Source: Eumeta japonica (taxonomy: Eukaryota; Arthropoda; Insecta; Lepidoptera; Psychidae). From it: a stretch of DNA of 64,000 nucleotides. Position 1 is the stretch's first letter; each line of letters starts with the position of its first letter. The notes beneath the pieces are model-generated. The model searched no databases. It had not been told where the DNA came from and saw nothing but the letters and a program-made list of their open reading frames with translations. Location of the stretch: contig BGZK01001323.1 in the NCBI GenBank assembly GCA_005406025.1, forward strand, positions 107,452 through 171,451, written 5' to 3'. Of this stretch, positions 24,801 through 38,014 are shown piece after piece. The position numbers and the translations under genes were made by a program.

Positions 24801-27529
24801 ACCATGGGTTCATCGGAAGGGAATGGCAATTTTTTTCCACTTTCTGAGGATTTCGACTTAACGAGGTTCGAGTTATTGAGATTCCACTGTATGTGAAACA
24901 CAACATTTGATTTTAGGACAGACTGCTAATACATAAAAGCTTTATAGCCTTTTACATTATATATCTGACTTTGTTTAGAACTTCATCAGAGAAATTAAGT
25001 CTTATAAATTGATGACTTACATTTTAAGACCTAATTTTATCGTTAGTCACCAAACAAAAAGCTGAATTATGGATTTTACAAAATTTTATCAAGTTACTCA
25101 ATTTACTGAAATGTAATGAGTAGACCAAGTCATTAAATAGTCTATAATGAAAGTATGTACCTTAGATGCTAAATAAGCATTGATCAAATGTCCGATTTCT
25201 GTTGTTCTCTGTGGGAAGTTTATATATTGAGCTTTTATATTCTTTTTTTTCAATCCTTCCACTGAAAAAAATATTGATCAACCATAATTAAAACATATAT
25301 TAATTAATGTTACTACATAAAAAAAACGAGATACTGCGAATTAATGAACTAAATACTGTATATTCAACCTATATATGCATTTTTTATGATAGTCTCACTT
25401 AAAATATGATGTTGAGTGTATATTAGACTGGTTCAAAAACATCAAGTTTTTTTTGAAACCTCCACATGAAAACTACTGAGGAGGTGTAAAAAGACACATG
25501 TGAAAAGCAGAGCTTTTAATATTAATATTTAGAGGTTGTTCATCGCATATTTTTATTTACCATTTAAATAACACAGTTAAAGTATTTCTTTACAATTTGG
25601 ATTTTTATAATTTTTAAATGGCTGACTGAATTGGCAAAACCGTTAGATATTCTTGTAGGGAATTTGACACTAAAAAGAAGTCTCTTATAATTTTTTTCAT
25701 GAACTCACTCCTTCAAAAGTTTTTCAAGGCTAAAGTTGAACGCATTATAAGTTTATCGTTTTCTTCTTAATTTTTTGGCAATATTTTGAAATGTATCACT
25801 AATTATCTTAATATTTTTGTCAGAAATTTTATAGATTATTTTATTTGAAAAAAACAAAGATTGACCTTTTTAGCATTGTTTCACGGTAATATTCCTGAAG
25901 AAATGGAAAGAAAAATGTGCATACCTATGATTCAAATACTGGAGAGTAACATTATTAAAGAAAAGCATTGAGTTATGGACGGATTGAAATTAGAATCGTT
26001 CTGAGAAAAAGATTTGAGAGAACATGTTTCATCAAAATCATTAAAAGTCTTCCAAATATTCAATTTACAATATGATTTCTTTAACGTCTATGTATGTCTA
26101 TGGTCCAGAGAGGAAAGTTACCAAGAAAATTTAGTTTTTTAGACCTTGCAGTAGGAAATGATGTAGCAGAATGCAGTATTGCATTAATTGATGAATACAA
26201 TAACTGCTTAATGAAAAAAGCGGACCAATTTCAATTTTTTTTACAAGTTATGCACAAACATCGTCAATAATTTCCAGATTGTAACAAAAAAACATTAAAA
26301 TCAGAATTAATGTTTGTAATAATAATTTTAATATCATATTATAATTGTAATATTTAAAATGGTTTATTTTAAGTTTTATTTGTATACTATACTAAATACA
26401 AAACAGGATGTTTCTAAAAGTGACGTCTCTTTGTTAGTACCTGAATCAATAGATGAAAACTACAAACTAATAAGAAATGAGCAGATACTGCAGAAAAGTA
26501 CTTAGCTCTCCGATTCAAAAATTGTTAAACAATACTTTTTTGAATAAAAATTATAAAATGTAATTTCTGACAAAAATATTCCGATAATTAATGGTAAATT
26601 TCAAAATTTTGCCAAAAAACCCTCAACGGACAGGTGGTTTTTTTTGTAACAATGGACCGGGTGTGGTCACCGTGGCCGCACGTAATATAGGTATGATATT
26701 TGAATGTAATTTTCCAAATAATAAATAAATAAAAATACACTATTACTGATAGTATTTTCTTTTAATTAGAAAAGAAAAAGTAATGAAATATAAAATATAA
26801 TATTAATGTTAAATAAAAAAAAATATTATTCCACTATAAGCTTCTAAGTTTCTATAAAAAGTCCTTAAAACAACACATTTTTTGGCTACATTTGATACAT
26901 ATCGACTTTCTACAACAAAAACATATATGACAGTTCTTTCGTTTTTTTCTGGGATTGCAAGTCTTGTATTTGTCGTTCAAAGCGATCCATTTTGCTAGGA
27001 AAATGTAGACTACACCGAGAAAGGAATTCATCAATTAAAATCACACTTACAGACAAGATCCTAGACAGATATTCTGAGGCCAGAGACTAGGCTGTTTTAT
27101 TTGAAGTAAACTTAACATTTCATTCTCATTGTGTGAACATTGTAGATAATAGTAACAGGATGTGTTTGTTTTACAGATGTTTAAAAATAAAGAACAAAAC
27201 CGGCAGTTTAGTTACTTTTTAATCTAAATTTTGTTCACAATAGCTCAGAGCATGCTTGCATGATTTAGTCGCCTTTCTACTGTGTCCACATACAGAAAAT
27301 CAAAAAAAACCCCAAAATCCAAGACACATTCTCACATAGATTTAATCCATATCAATCTTTTGGTTTACCCTTAGTGCCCCCTTCTTTACAGTACAAACTC
27401 AATACCAAAGAAATATAAATACCTGAAGCCATAAAAATATAAATACATACCTAGAGCTTTAGCCTGTGTTGATTTACCAGATCTATCCACACCTTCGAAG
27501 ACTATTAATGCACCTCGTTTCACTGACAT
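21838..27529 (-). CDS. Thymidylate kinase (dTMP kinase), 6 exons
   Basis: Exons on the minus strand: 27529-27451, 25261-25161, 24255-24108, 22325-22208, 22101-22015, 21931-21838; all junctions are GT-AG and keep frame, giving 208 aa, the usual size. The P-loop [11 protein letters not shown] is at residues 11-21, the DR(Y/F) signature [17 protein letters not shown] around Asp96-Arg97, and the LID-type segment [11 protein letters not shown] follows. The protein ends KPIGKIWI. The enzyme phosphorylates dTMP to dTDP with ATP in dTTP synthesis. A poly(A) signal AATAAA (minus strand, 21826-21821) lies 11 bases after the stop. Intron 2 contains a Tigger-like MITE and intron 1 contains other transposon relics. 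Intact and convincing. Its start is divergent from DFFB. Confidence 0.95.
24371..24889 (-). mobile_element. Pogo/Tigger-like MITE, copy 2, in TMPK intron 2
   Basis: 519 bp, flanked by TA. Ends are CAGTGGAAAACTCAATAACT and, at the right, the reverse complement of CAGTGGAATCTCAATAACTC. The interior matches copy 1 at 18460-19000 in reverse orientation (for example GAAGCCCCGAACC and TATTGATAATACATAT-type blocks). No coding capacity. Confidence 0.82.
25860..26270 (+). pseudogene. Decayed ORF of unknown (possibly transposon) origin in TMPK intron 1
   Basis: Plus-strand translation gives [20 protein letters not shown], then after stops [20 protein letters not shown] and [20 protein letters not shown] up to HKHRQ at 26266. 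The residue composition looks like real protein, not chance, but stops and frame breaks interrupt it. It lies antisense inside the thymidylate kinase intron, near a piggyBac-like fragment. I cannot name the family with confidence. Confidence 0.4.
26852..27034 (-). pseudogene. Fragment resembling the cysteine-rich C-terminus of a piggyBac-type transposase
   Basis: A 60-codon minus-strand ORF ends [16 protein letters not shown] then [14 protein letters not shown]. The pattern of a basic KKRKNCxxC run followed by CxxCxxxxC resembles the C-terminal cysteine-rich domain of piggyBac-like transposases. No catalytic domain was found next to it, so only the tail survives. It lies in thymidylate kinase intron 1 in the same orientation as the gene. 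Confidence 0.5.
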
Positions 27530-30076
27530 CTCCAATACAACTTAAAAAAATAATACACTACTCTGAAGGTTTTTAAAGTGAAAGTGCTTCACAATTCATT
27601 TTCCATAATAAGATTGATATTATATTCATCATTTTTATTGTTACATTATATTACATATAGGTACATGAAAAATTCAGCAAATTATTGCATTTTTTCTCCA
27701 AATACTTACATATGTATATATGAATACAAAATTACAAGTTTGAGTATTGAAAAACATTGATATCAAACATGCACTAAAAAACAATTATTATATTTTTGTG
27801 AAAACAAGTACTCATTGAAGAAATTCTGGAAAAATTGTACCACAAAGAAAAAACTATTTGTCGATTAATGCAAAAAAGGCTTAAGAAGTAGGCCTTGTGG
27901 AATACAAAAAAAAAGCATTCAGACAAGTGTTTAAATTGTGCGACTGAACTGTAAGTACCTGTTGAATATGTACCAATGTAATTATTATCTATTGTAATGT
28001 TAAATAACCTAAAAATCAGAGCATAGACTTACACCAAATCTAAGAACCCGTTATCTTTCGATTTTCATATTTCGTAAAAACATGAGTATGGATGTCTAAA
28101 GCAAAAGATTGTTAGTTGGGTTAATTATACGAATATGTGAGATTACGAAGTTATGTGAGAGCAAGTTGTTTGTTATTGGTGAATGGGATTTTAGTGCTGA
28201 TAATGAACATGACGTCTCCGATAATCAATGATTTTGTTCTCAAAGAATTTGACTAGGTGGTATAACTGCATTCATGACTATCGATTAGGTCTACTTACTC
28301 GTTAATTTAATGCTATCATATAATGTAATAAATAATAATTGTAGTATTGTTCAGAAATCATCAAAAAGCATCCATCAAGACGGACGTTAAAACCTATTGA
28401 AGTATTGACATTTGGAAAATGGCGCGTAAACCTTAGTACCTTCTGTTCGTAAACCTGAAACAGTGAACATACGCCCATGAGCATGGCCCAAAGTTACCGA
28501 AATATACATATTATAAAAACATATTTCTGTATTCTTTAACTTACTGAAGGCTTTCTTGTGATATAAAAAATAATGACGTATAGCACTATTCACATTTTAG
28601 AAATAAAACTTTATAAATATAGAAATGTCATTATTAATGAAATTATGTTAGTTTAAACGAATTTATGTAATAACTCTTCACGATTTCAATCAAAGGATCA
28701 CAAGACACAAACAAAAACATAAGAAAACGCCAATATAAATATTAATTACCAACATAAAGTAATTAATGTTTATAATCGTATCGTTGTCGTATATCGTATC
28801 ATATATAACTTCTAACGTTTTTTGGTCCATTACCGCGGCACAAAATATGCATATGTTTTTTTTTTAATCTAAGTCAAATTAGTTTGCAGTAAATAACTAA
28901 TATAAAACAAAATAACAGAAATTTGAAAAAAAATATTGTAGTCGAAGTTTATGCCAACTATAACATGTACATACAGTATTTTAATAACAATTATGATAAC
29001 AATCACCATGATAGATCAGTGGAACTCACTAGATCTCGATGAATTTAAGCAGCTCATGTATAAATAGTTTCTCGTCACTAATATTTCCCATTTGTAGAAG
29101 TAGTTTAAAAATAATATTCCTAATTCTTAATCACTACTTTAGTGGTTAAGCCTTGCCTTGCCTTAGAACCAGAATGTACTGGGTTTGATCCTGACTATGA
29201 GAGAATTGACTAATGAGTTTTAATACAAATATTATTACAAGGAATTTCTAGCATAAATCATTCATCTTATGTTTCAAAGACTAAATTAAGCCGTCAGTTT
29301 AAGATGTTCCCATAGCAATGGTGACAACGGTCGTTAGCAGTCTCCAACCCGCAATCTGAAATAAAAAGTATCTGGGAGAAGTATATTTTAGCAGTAAGGT
29401 GATTAAAACCTGATACAATAACAAGATTCCTTAGGGAATTTTAGATACATGTTTAATGCTATTTGAATAAACGGAATGCTATATTGTTTATTTATGACAA
29501 ATTATAAAATGCTTGTTGTACAATGTATACAGTAAGCATTTGATATATATATGACATAAAATTGTTTCTAAAAGTGTGTTATACACGCTTATTATAACAC
29601 TTGAAATTTCTGAGCTAACGTCTTTCCTTTTTTTGTAGCGATTCTTTTTTCTATAATTGGATGATTTTTTTAAATTTATTAATTTCATTATCAAAGAGTA
29701 TTCTAGTAGTCTTTAGGAACAACATTATATTATGTTACTGCGAATGTAGACCTATTTTCTATCATAGTTATTATATAACATAGTTTTTACTTACGTTTTT
29801 ATAGCTTTTCTAATAGTATTAGACGTTGATGGTGCTTATTAGTTGAATTTCTACTTTGGCACTTGGCAGCACCGTACCTGCAATCGTATACTTTTTACCG
29901 CGTGTGCTTTTCGTTTATGGTAATCCTTAATAGTCTATAGCATAGAGTTATATGGACATTTGGTTTATTGTCTGTGTCCATAACGTCCTTGTTCCCGCCA
30001 ATTGCGTATTACCTGCCTTGTTGAATGTTTTGACTAGTTATTTAATGTTTACTATTTGTTTGCTGTGAAGAACAAT
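27530..30076. other. Divergent intergenic region between TMPK and DFFB
   Basis: About 2.5 kb of AT-rich DNA with no supportable gene. It must contain the promoters of both genes. A possible tRNA-derived SINE head lies near 29135-29210. Short ORFs on both strands show no family signal. Confidence 0.5.
29135..29215 (+). repeat. Possible tRNA-derived SINE head
   Basis: TTTAGTGGTTAAGCCTTG resembles a pol III A box and, about 40 bases later, GGGTTTGATCCTG resembles a B box. The spacing fits a tRNA-derived SINE. It does not fold into a convincing intact tRNA, and no tail or duplication was identified. Confidence 0.35.
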
Positions 30077-31602
30077 ATGAAAAAAGGATTTAAAGTGACT
30101 GATGTAAAACGTGAAAAAAAGATAGGTATCGCTGCTCAAAACCTACAAGAGCTTATTGAAAAGTCAAGCAAAAAGTTGGAAGTTAGTATATAATAAAATT
30201 AGATGCTTTAATGACTTTAAAAGCCAGTATTTTTCATTTGTGCAATATTTTAAAACATCTAATTTGATTTGCTTATCTCAAATTCATGCTTATATTTAGG
30301 TTTTTATCCTTGAGATATATTTTGGGGCACGACCGTGACCTAATTCTGTGAATTCGGTTACTAGGTCAATGCCAGTTCAGAGTGGCGCGTATGCGTAGCG
30401 GAGGACGGCACCATTGTAGATGATGACGAATATCTCTCTACTCTTCCTTCTCAGACGTTATTGGTCTTGCTCAATAAAAATGAAAATATGGTTACTGGTA
30501 TGCATTAACAAATTAATCTGAATTGTAAAAGTATACTGTACTCTGGATTATAACTCCACACAATACTCAATTATAAAAGTAATTTGTTAAAATGAAGCTC
30601 CATGAATATTTAAGTAAAGAATTGGTCGTCCAGTTTAAAGTAATGCTGTATTAATGTTCAATATTCTCTAAAAGTATGTAATTTGCAGATTTTGATTTTT
30701 TCTATAATATGGTAAGAGAAACAAAAAAGGAATACATTGACACTGGCAGCGCAGCAAAAGAATTTTTAACTACTAATATCAAAGAGAAATTCAAAGTATT
30801 CCAAAAATACATAACAGCAGCCGATGATGCCAGAACTCTGCTTAGTGATCGTTCTCAGGATCCGGCATGGTTCGAAGGTATTTCATTAATAATTTGCATA
30901 ATTTTCGCTTATAATTATACGTTTTATAAATCATATGGTAAACAAAAATTGTGCATTTTAGGTTTAGAACCTTCTGAAAAGACAAAAGAACAATCAATGG
31001 GTAAACGCATAAAAGAAAGGATGAGGGGTTATTATTACAAAACTAAGTCAGCATTACAGAGTTCAGATATATACATACATTCAAAAAATGGTTTGGGTAA
31101 AGTACTTATCGACCAGTTCCTTCTGGATCTTAGATATAGTTTGGAAAACGATAAATATAATGAAACTTATTTCAATAGGAAATCAGACAAAGCACTACGC
31201 CTGTGTCTAGATAATGGTCTATTTAAATGTGCAGGTTTATGGAATAATAATGATTGTGAGTACAAGGGTGATCACAGCATAAACCCATATAGAAGTCGTG
31301 AAGAAAGGATAATCTTCCAAACATGGAATTTAGATCACAAAATTGAACTTTCTAGGTCTATCATACCAAATATAATAAGAGCAGTACAAGTAATATGCAA
31401 GAGAAGTATGACATGCTTATCTTGTGAGAAGAACGTCAGTGAAGGGTGCATTGAAACAGATCGTTATTACCTTCAGATATTCACTAAAGAAAACTTGAAA
31501 CTAGTGCATATTGTATGTCACTACAAAGGCAGACATGATGCTCATTCTGATGTTTACACTCTATGCAAAAAGTGCTATGTTGCTCGAGACATACTCTATT
31601 AG
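30077..31602 (+). CDS. DFFB: Caspase-activated DNase (DFF40/CAD), 4 exons
   Basis: Exons 30077-30181, 30365-30497, 30689-30877 and 30962-31602 join in frame to 355 aa. Residues 1-~80 form a CIDE-N domain (KGFKVTDVKREKKIGIAAQN; VAEDGTIVDDDEYLSTLP). The C-terminal part is the CAD nuclease: LLDLRYSLENDKYNETYF, NPYRSREERIIFQTWNLDH, and the catalytic LVHIVCHYKGRHDAH; the Asp-His of WNLDH and the histidines of HIVCH match the beta-beta-alpha-Me active site. The enzyme is held inactive by ICAD/DFF45 through CIDE-N pairing and, once caspases cut the inhibitor, cleaves nuclear DNA between nucleosomes. The last intron (30878-30961, 84 nt) is in frame and stop-free, so exons 3 and 4 also read through as one 297-codon ORF. 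Confidence 0.95.
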
Positions 31603-33689
31603 AATTTAGGAGTTCAATCGATTATCAAAGGTACTAATATTTACATTTATGGAATATGAAGAATTATATTCGAAATGTTACAAATCAGTAGATTTAAATG
31701 TATTTTTTGGATTCCTTCTTTAATCTCCATACCCTGTAGAAATAAGAAAAATATATTTACTAGTTCCTAAATTTAAATATAAAATGTTAAGTATTTTAAT
31801 GATGATGGCAATATTTTTAAATATTTTACTGAATTTTTAGTAATTTGACATGGTTCGGGTTTTAGTCCTCCATGAAAAAAAAAGACCTCATAAGTACAGG
31901 GCTTATTTTATATAATTGTAGATAGAAAAACATTTAAAACATATTTTATTAATTAAATATATAATGATGGGTAAGCGGATATTTCAATATGTAGTTATGG
32001 TACCTTCAACTGTCCTATAACTACATAATGTAAAGTGTAGGTCTATATGAGAACGAACGAATTTGGGAAGGCCTTTTCAGAAACTTGATGTATTGTTTTA
32101 TTTCATATTGTCTAGAAATAACTGTCACAGCTTTTATAATTTCTAATATGGATATAAAACATGAGAATATTCAATGTTGGCATTGATTATTTAAAGCTTA
32201 ATGCCTAAATTCTATATTTAATGGAAAATAGCATATAGTAAAAAAATATATAATTAATATAAATATGAAAGTAAAATTAAATTGTATTCTGTAGCATATC
32301 AATATGTACATTATTTCAGTTGTTAGGCACAAGTGTATGAATAATTCACTACTATAGTGAACAATTAACTGCTATTCTCTAAAATCTTAATTTCTCATTT
32401 AGATCTGATTAAAATTTAATCTTGAATATGTAATCCTAGACTGATCTTTATGCTTATGTTATAGTAAAAGTAATTCTATATTACTATTTAAGATAGCAAA
32501 ACTATAAGAATATGTAAAATATAACCAAAATTAACTGAAAGAATGATGCTTCCATTTTCTCAAATACAGTGAGCATGTTTGTTTATTGCAACATAGAGAA
32601 CATTAGATATGTAAATAATTATAAATGTGTGCTTATGTAAAATGTTAACTGACGAGATCTCTTTGTGTGGTTGCATTTATATTTTGAAATTACTATGTTG
32701 GCTTATGAGTTATAACAGATTAGATGTCATTAGGTATATAATTATAATGATGAAACATCCTTATACTTCTTTTGCAAGTATTTCATAAGTTCTAATTAGC
32801 CTACTGCTGAACATGGATCTCTAAACAATTAGTAGGTATCAGGTATGCTGATACAAGATGTAAGTTTTTGAACGGTGTGTTATCAATGACTACGTATGAA
32901 TCTCAACATGCAATGGAAAGACCTGTACTCGAGGTTTTTCTGCAAGATAAAATTCAGGTGTCCAGCAATGGGTGTCCATTGCCTAAAGAGAAGGTATTGT
33001 GGCCTAATCTATTGATACTTAACATATTTGAAGATTTTGGTAAACCTTTTCCGATATGCAGATTTCCTGATCATGTTTTCCTTTATTGTTTAAGGCCAGT
33101 GATAATTTGTTCATAAGTAAGAAAGATTAAATTATTAAAGTCTGTTATGCAATGCATCTCTTGCATTAACCCTTATGCTGACAAATTGCATTTATGTTTT
33201 ATTATAGCAAATTATAATGTAACATTCTTATGTTTTAAGTTTATATTTACTTTTGTCAAACTGGGAAAGAGATTTGTCAATATGAAATCAATAGGCCTAT
33301 TAAGATCTCTGCAATTTAAAGGTGTCCCATGATGGTGTACATTTGACTGTAAAAGACTGAGAATTCAGATTTCCACCTGTGGTCTCTGTTGTACTGAAGA
33401 TAGACTGTTATAAAAGAAAAGCTATTGCATAGCATTTTTTATCAACTTATACAATTATAATTATTTATTCATTTATGCAGTATTTTTTTTTCTTTGATAT
33501 TAATTCAAGTTTTTCATCACTTTCTTCATTCATAAATGCACTTTGTTTATTCATATTTATAACACTTTATACACAAATTTTACACATATAGCTATTTACC
33601 AGCAACTGCCATTCACTGTTGTACATAGGTACACCTGTGTATACATATATACCTACGTGTATACTTGGGGCACATGCGGTGAGTGTGGC

Positions 33690-33960
33690 ATTATAAAGAT
33701 ATGATAGATACCAATATACTTTCTCACAAACAGCTCGTCCGATTTCGGAGCAGCTCGTCTCGATCCGTGCGAGCTTCATACAGTCGTACCATATACATAC
33801 ACGTTAAGTGAACACTCGGCCGAGCTACATGGTAGGCGGAGTGGGGGGTGTTAGGTTTTATTTTTGTTACGGAATTTTTGATTCGGCGGCGCGCTCAAAG
33901 CCCACGATAAAAACTATGCAATAGCTTAAAAACGCTGCTGTATGTTAATGCAATCCAAAT
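33690..33960. repeat. GC-rich dispersed repeat fragment
   Basis: A sharply GC-richer block (CGGCGGCGCGCTCAAAGCCC at about 33883-33902, CACTCGGCCGAGCTACATGG at about 33812-33831) in AT-rich surroundings. It has no ORF. The composition and abrupt borders suggest an inserted repeat; the family is not identified. Confidence 0.35.
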
Positions 33961-34289
33961 TTATTATCAGAAACGCTTCCCTATTAATATATTAATATGA
34001 ATTTAAGAATCAATGTAAATTCTGTTTTATCACTCAAAGCTCTCGAAAGGTTGTAACCCTGATGCATCATTAATTGCATAATATTCTCACCTAACTCTAG
34101 TATTATGTGATTAGAAAAGAGACAAATTTTAAATACTATTTGCTAAAATTTAGGTGGGAATTTGGAAGAATTTAGGGTGAGACATTGATTATACTTAAAT
34201 AATTTAAAAAATGAAGAGAGTATTTGGTATGCATTAATATTGCTTAATATACGATTGGTGGTTCAAAGATAAACAAGAATTTTTAAATA

Positions 34290-35050
34290 AAAAAAAAATA
34301 GTTTTTATTAGAAATGCAAGATTAAAATAATACTATTTTTCTAATATAGTTCCCTGTTAATGTTATATACTTATTCCATTATTTGGGAAAATATTTTATT
34401 CCTGAAGCGAAAAATTCTTTTGGTTGCTTATTAATCCATTTTTCCATAGTTTCAATAACAGCATTATTTGATTCATATTTCTCTTCTCCTAAAAAATATT
34501 TAATTGACCCGAAGAGATAAAAGTCAAATAGTGCTTGCTAAATTGGAACTATATAGAGAGGGTGCAGTAACAAGCAACAAATTTCTAGTGTTAAAGCAGT
34601 GGTTTGAGGACGAGCATTATCTTGGAGAAAAGAAACAGAGGACTGTGAGATTCTTCTATTTGACTAAATAACCAGGCTTACTTATCCTTCTTAAATTATA
34701 ATAGTAATACTACTTTTTTCTATGAGAAAATGGACATAAAGTGTAGTTCTATAATCCCAGAAAAATATTGCCTTAATTTTCCCTGGTGATGTTTTTTTGG
34801 TTTTCGTCCATTTGGATTTAAGAATAAAATACGCTTATCCATGTTGCATCACAGATTATATTATAGTGTTCTAAAAATAAGTGCAACTTGTTTTGTCTTC
34901 GTTCATGTCTGTTCTCAGAAGACAGGTGTGCAGTTCATTTTTGACCCTTTCTAAACAACTTGCACCATTCATACAGCCTAAACTAAGAAAGATACTCATT
35001 TCCAACTGATTTTAAGTCTTACAAATATCACAAATGAATAACTCCTATAT
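34290..35050 (-). pseudogene. Mariner transposase relic (C-terminal two-thirds)
   Basis: Minus-strand translation gives NPNGRKPKKTSPGKIKAIFF then WDYRTTLYVHFLIEK, the first catalytic block. Next comes LLQDNARPQTTALTLEICCL (the second Asp of the DDD/E triad, in QDNARP), and then KYFLGEEKYESNNAVIETME and KWINKQPKEFFASGIKYFP, the C-terminal block. Stops and frame breaks interrupt every block. It is a second, distinct mariner lineage from the copy at 9312. Confidence 0.82.
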
Positions 35051-36384
35051 TTACTATAAATTTTAAATTATGCACTGTATGATATTACTGCGTATAGTTT
35101 GTTCAGATGTGACAATTATAAATTATGCAGATGAGTGAATAAACAAACTGCTGAAAACCAGTTCAGATAGGTAACTATCTTGCCAACAATACATACATAC
35201 TTCTTGTCTATAGCAAAGGCAGAAGGTGAAAATTCCTGTTTGTATTTGAACTACCTAATTATAAATATGATGTTTAAATATATACAGTTTTAGAGAGTAG
35301 GGTGGAAGCTGTAGCAGTAGCAATAATTTTATTAGATGCTTCCATTAGAGCCTTTGATTAGATTGTAGTGCATTATTGAAGCTTTGTTGTTTAATATAGG
35401 ACTTTGTTGAGCAATTGTGCAGTTCAATTTATGCTTGTCTAGGAATTGTGAAAAATGCTATAATTAGATTTGGATAGTGTTGAGAAAAAAGCATAATATT
35501 ATGCCAGATGATGCAATTTCGATGTTCATTAAAGTCAAAGTCTTCCAGAACATGACTTTTGTTGAACTATTTCAAAATATAATGTAAAGGTATGTTTAAG
35601 TTCTCCAAATTTTAAAATGTTGCAAGAAACTGATGTATTGATGTAATCCATATCCGGTCTGTTCTCATTAATGGTAGATGCCATTATGGTATTTATCCTT
35701 ACCATCAAGTTTTTTGTTAACTTTTCTGCCTGAGACACTATCAGTGAATTTTCACTTGTGGGGGATATGTTCTTTATATCATCCAAATACTAAACTTTCA
35801 AAAATGTTTCGCACAAAAGTGATAGAACATACGAACATACATATAAAAGAACAGCCTATTTTGTCCTGAACAAGCTTGTAATAATCTTTATATTTGCTTT
35901 TCTCTCATTTATCTTAGCATTTTTTTTTATTTGCATATATTAATAACTCCTAATAATAATTTAGCTAAATATTACAGTATACCTAAATCAGTAGTTGGAA
36001 AAATTAACTTTTTCATAGTCTAAAGCTCAACTCAATTTTTTTCTAGTTATAACACTTTCATGGTGGTGATATGCTATTAATCACCTACCACACACTGTGT
36101 GATCCTCTGCGAACATATTAAATTTATATTACTCATAATAACAAATAATAATTTTATATATTTCAGTTTTTCTATACACACTTTGAACCTGATTAAAGTA
36201 TCTATATAATTTAATTATTTTAAAATATAATCAAAGCTCATTCATAGGTGATACGTTCCATAAACGTGTCGCTAAACAAGTAAACTGAATAACAAATTGA
36301 TACTTTGAATTTATATGGAGGTTAATATATAAAAACAATTTTCTTCCTTTGCTGTTTCTATATTTTTTTTAAAATAATACATCG

Positions 36385-36495
36385 CATAGCCCAAGCGCGG
36401 GGCAAAATTAGAGTCGTCACGTACCCGGGCGTGGCGCTCGCGATGGCGGTCTGGCCGAGCATTTAGTAGAGTTATGTCTATATTATTTTTTAAAA
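36385..36495 (+). repeat. Dispersed repeat, copy A (shared with 50195-50285)
   Basis: Ends with GAGCATTTAGTAGAGTTATG then TCTATATTATT, nearly the same as CAGCATTTATTAGGGATATG then TCTATATTATT near 50245-50275. Both copies are preceded by a GC-rich segment with GCGCTCGC and then AT-rich DNA. Probably a SINE-like or retroposon 3' end. Confidence 0.5.
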
Positions 36496-37821
36496 GGGAG
36501 GAGATTGAATATTTACAAAACGATTCATGACCACCTGTATAGTTGTGACATTTAATCATCAGTGCATCACTTTCAGCCAGTTTGGTGACTGAAAGAGACA
36601 AAATTCAGATACTCCAAAGGAGTTAGGTCATTGGAAAAAGAATTGAGTTTCACTGCACCTCAGAAATAAAAGGATTATATAAGACCCATTTAGATAGTAC
36701 AAAAAATTATCAATTTACACACTTACACATGTTTATTAGTATTTAAAACAACACAAACTGCTTACATAGGAAGTTCAAACTCGCACTGTAAATTGACTTA
36801 ATAATATTCCAATTGCATGACAATTATTACTTGTGTGTGCTATGTTATTGTGTACTCAAACATGATAAAATTGTGGATATTAATTTACAATAAAAATAAA
36901 ATGTTAAAAATTGTGCATGAAATGTTTCTTGATTTCTTTACAAATCAATGCTAGTAATTATTGGTCCAACTTATGTTTTATGAGTTTGTAGAATGTATTG
37001 TCTTGATCAGATGATGGTATATATATACATAGATAATTATTTTTATTTTAACATTACGATTATGAAATGTACTAATGAACTTTAACTTTAGATTACAAAA
37101 CTACTAGATTTACTATAATCAAAACTTTAGATTATAACAAAGAAATGGAATCTTGATGATATTTTAAAACTAAATATTCATAGAACTGGTATTGGTATTT
37201 ATGCCTTCATATTTAAAACATAATGACGGAGGTGTAATAATGATATTGGATGGTTTGATTCAGAAATGATGTAGGTTGAATAAACATGCTAAATATGTTT
37301 AGTGTTAACTTCTGTAACTTTACAGTATTAGTAGCCTTTTCTTGTTAAAAATAAAATTGTTATTAGGATACATTTCAACTCAATAAATTACATAATTTTA
37401 AAATACATAACATATTCTATATATATATATTAATGATTTCATGTTGTAGTGTGAAATATTTAATGAATCATGTTGAAATAAATTACAATCAATGTCTATA
37501 TGGTTTTATTTTGACTTCTTTTTGAACATTACTATAAAAACTGATACTAGGTTTGGAAGTATTTTATTTTCTACTGAATGATTAAATTGTCAAGTTTAAA
37601 GATTTGATTATGAAGTTTGATAAAATGGAACTTTAAAAAGACTGCTGTCTTAAAAATTTAGAAATCATTATTTTTTTTAAATCATGATTCTCTGGTGAAA
37701 GTTTAATTAAAAGTTGTTCAATCCATTTTTTTTCGGGACCACTATAATAGGAATTATAAAGATACAATTTAGTACGAAGTCAGATTTTGTAATATTTTAT
37801 ATTTATTTGAATAACCAAATA

Positions 37822-38014
37822 CAGTGGAATCTCAATAACTCGAACCTCGTTAAGTCGAAAAAAATTGCCATTCCCTTCTGATGAACCCCTAAATATGCGG
37901 TATCTCGAATTATTTAGACTTTGTAACTCGAACAAAATGTTATTTCCCTACCAAGTATTGATAATACATATTTATACTCTATTACTCGAATTTCAAAAAG
38001 GAGACTCCGTAAGT
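37822..38014 (+). mobile_element. Pogo/Tigger-like MITE, copy 3 (truncated)
   Basis: Left end CAGTGGAATCTCAATAACTC after TA, followed by ~190 bp that match the left part of copy 1 closely (AACCCCTAAATA, GCGGTATCTCGAATTATTTA, TGATAATACATATTTATACT). The match stops abruptly at about 38014 with no right terminal repeat. Confidence 0.82.

Noticed and set aside
29135..29215. A functional tRNA gene
   Set aside because: A- and B-box-like motifs are present, but no cloverleaf with acceptor and anticodon stems can be drawn; SINE remnant is more likely.
32868..33116. 82-codon plus-strand ORF with fairly complex residues
   Set aside because: No recognisable domain, no splice partners, and it lies in a gene-poor, repeat-rich region; not enough to call a gene.
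35240..35786. Possible reverse-transcriptase-like patch (LLDASIRAFD) and a minus-strand 83-codon ORF
   Set aside because: The motif is short and followed by stops with no further RT blocks; the minus ORF has no family signal.
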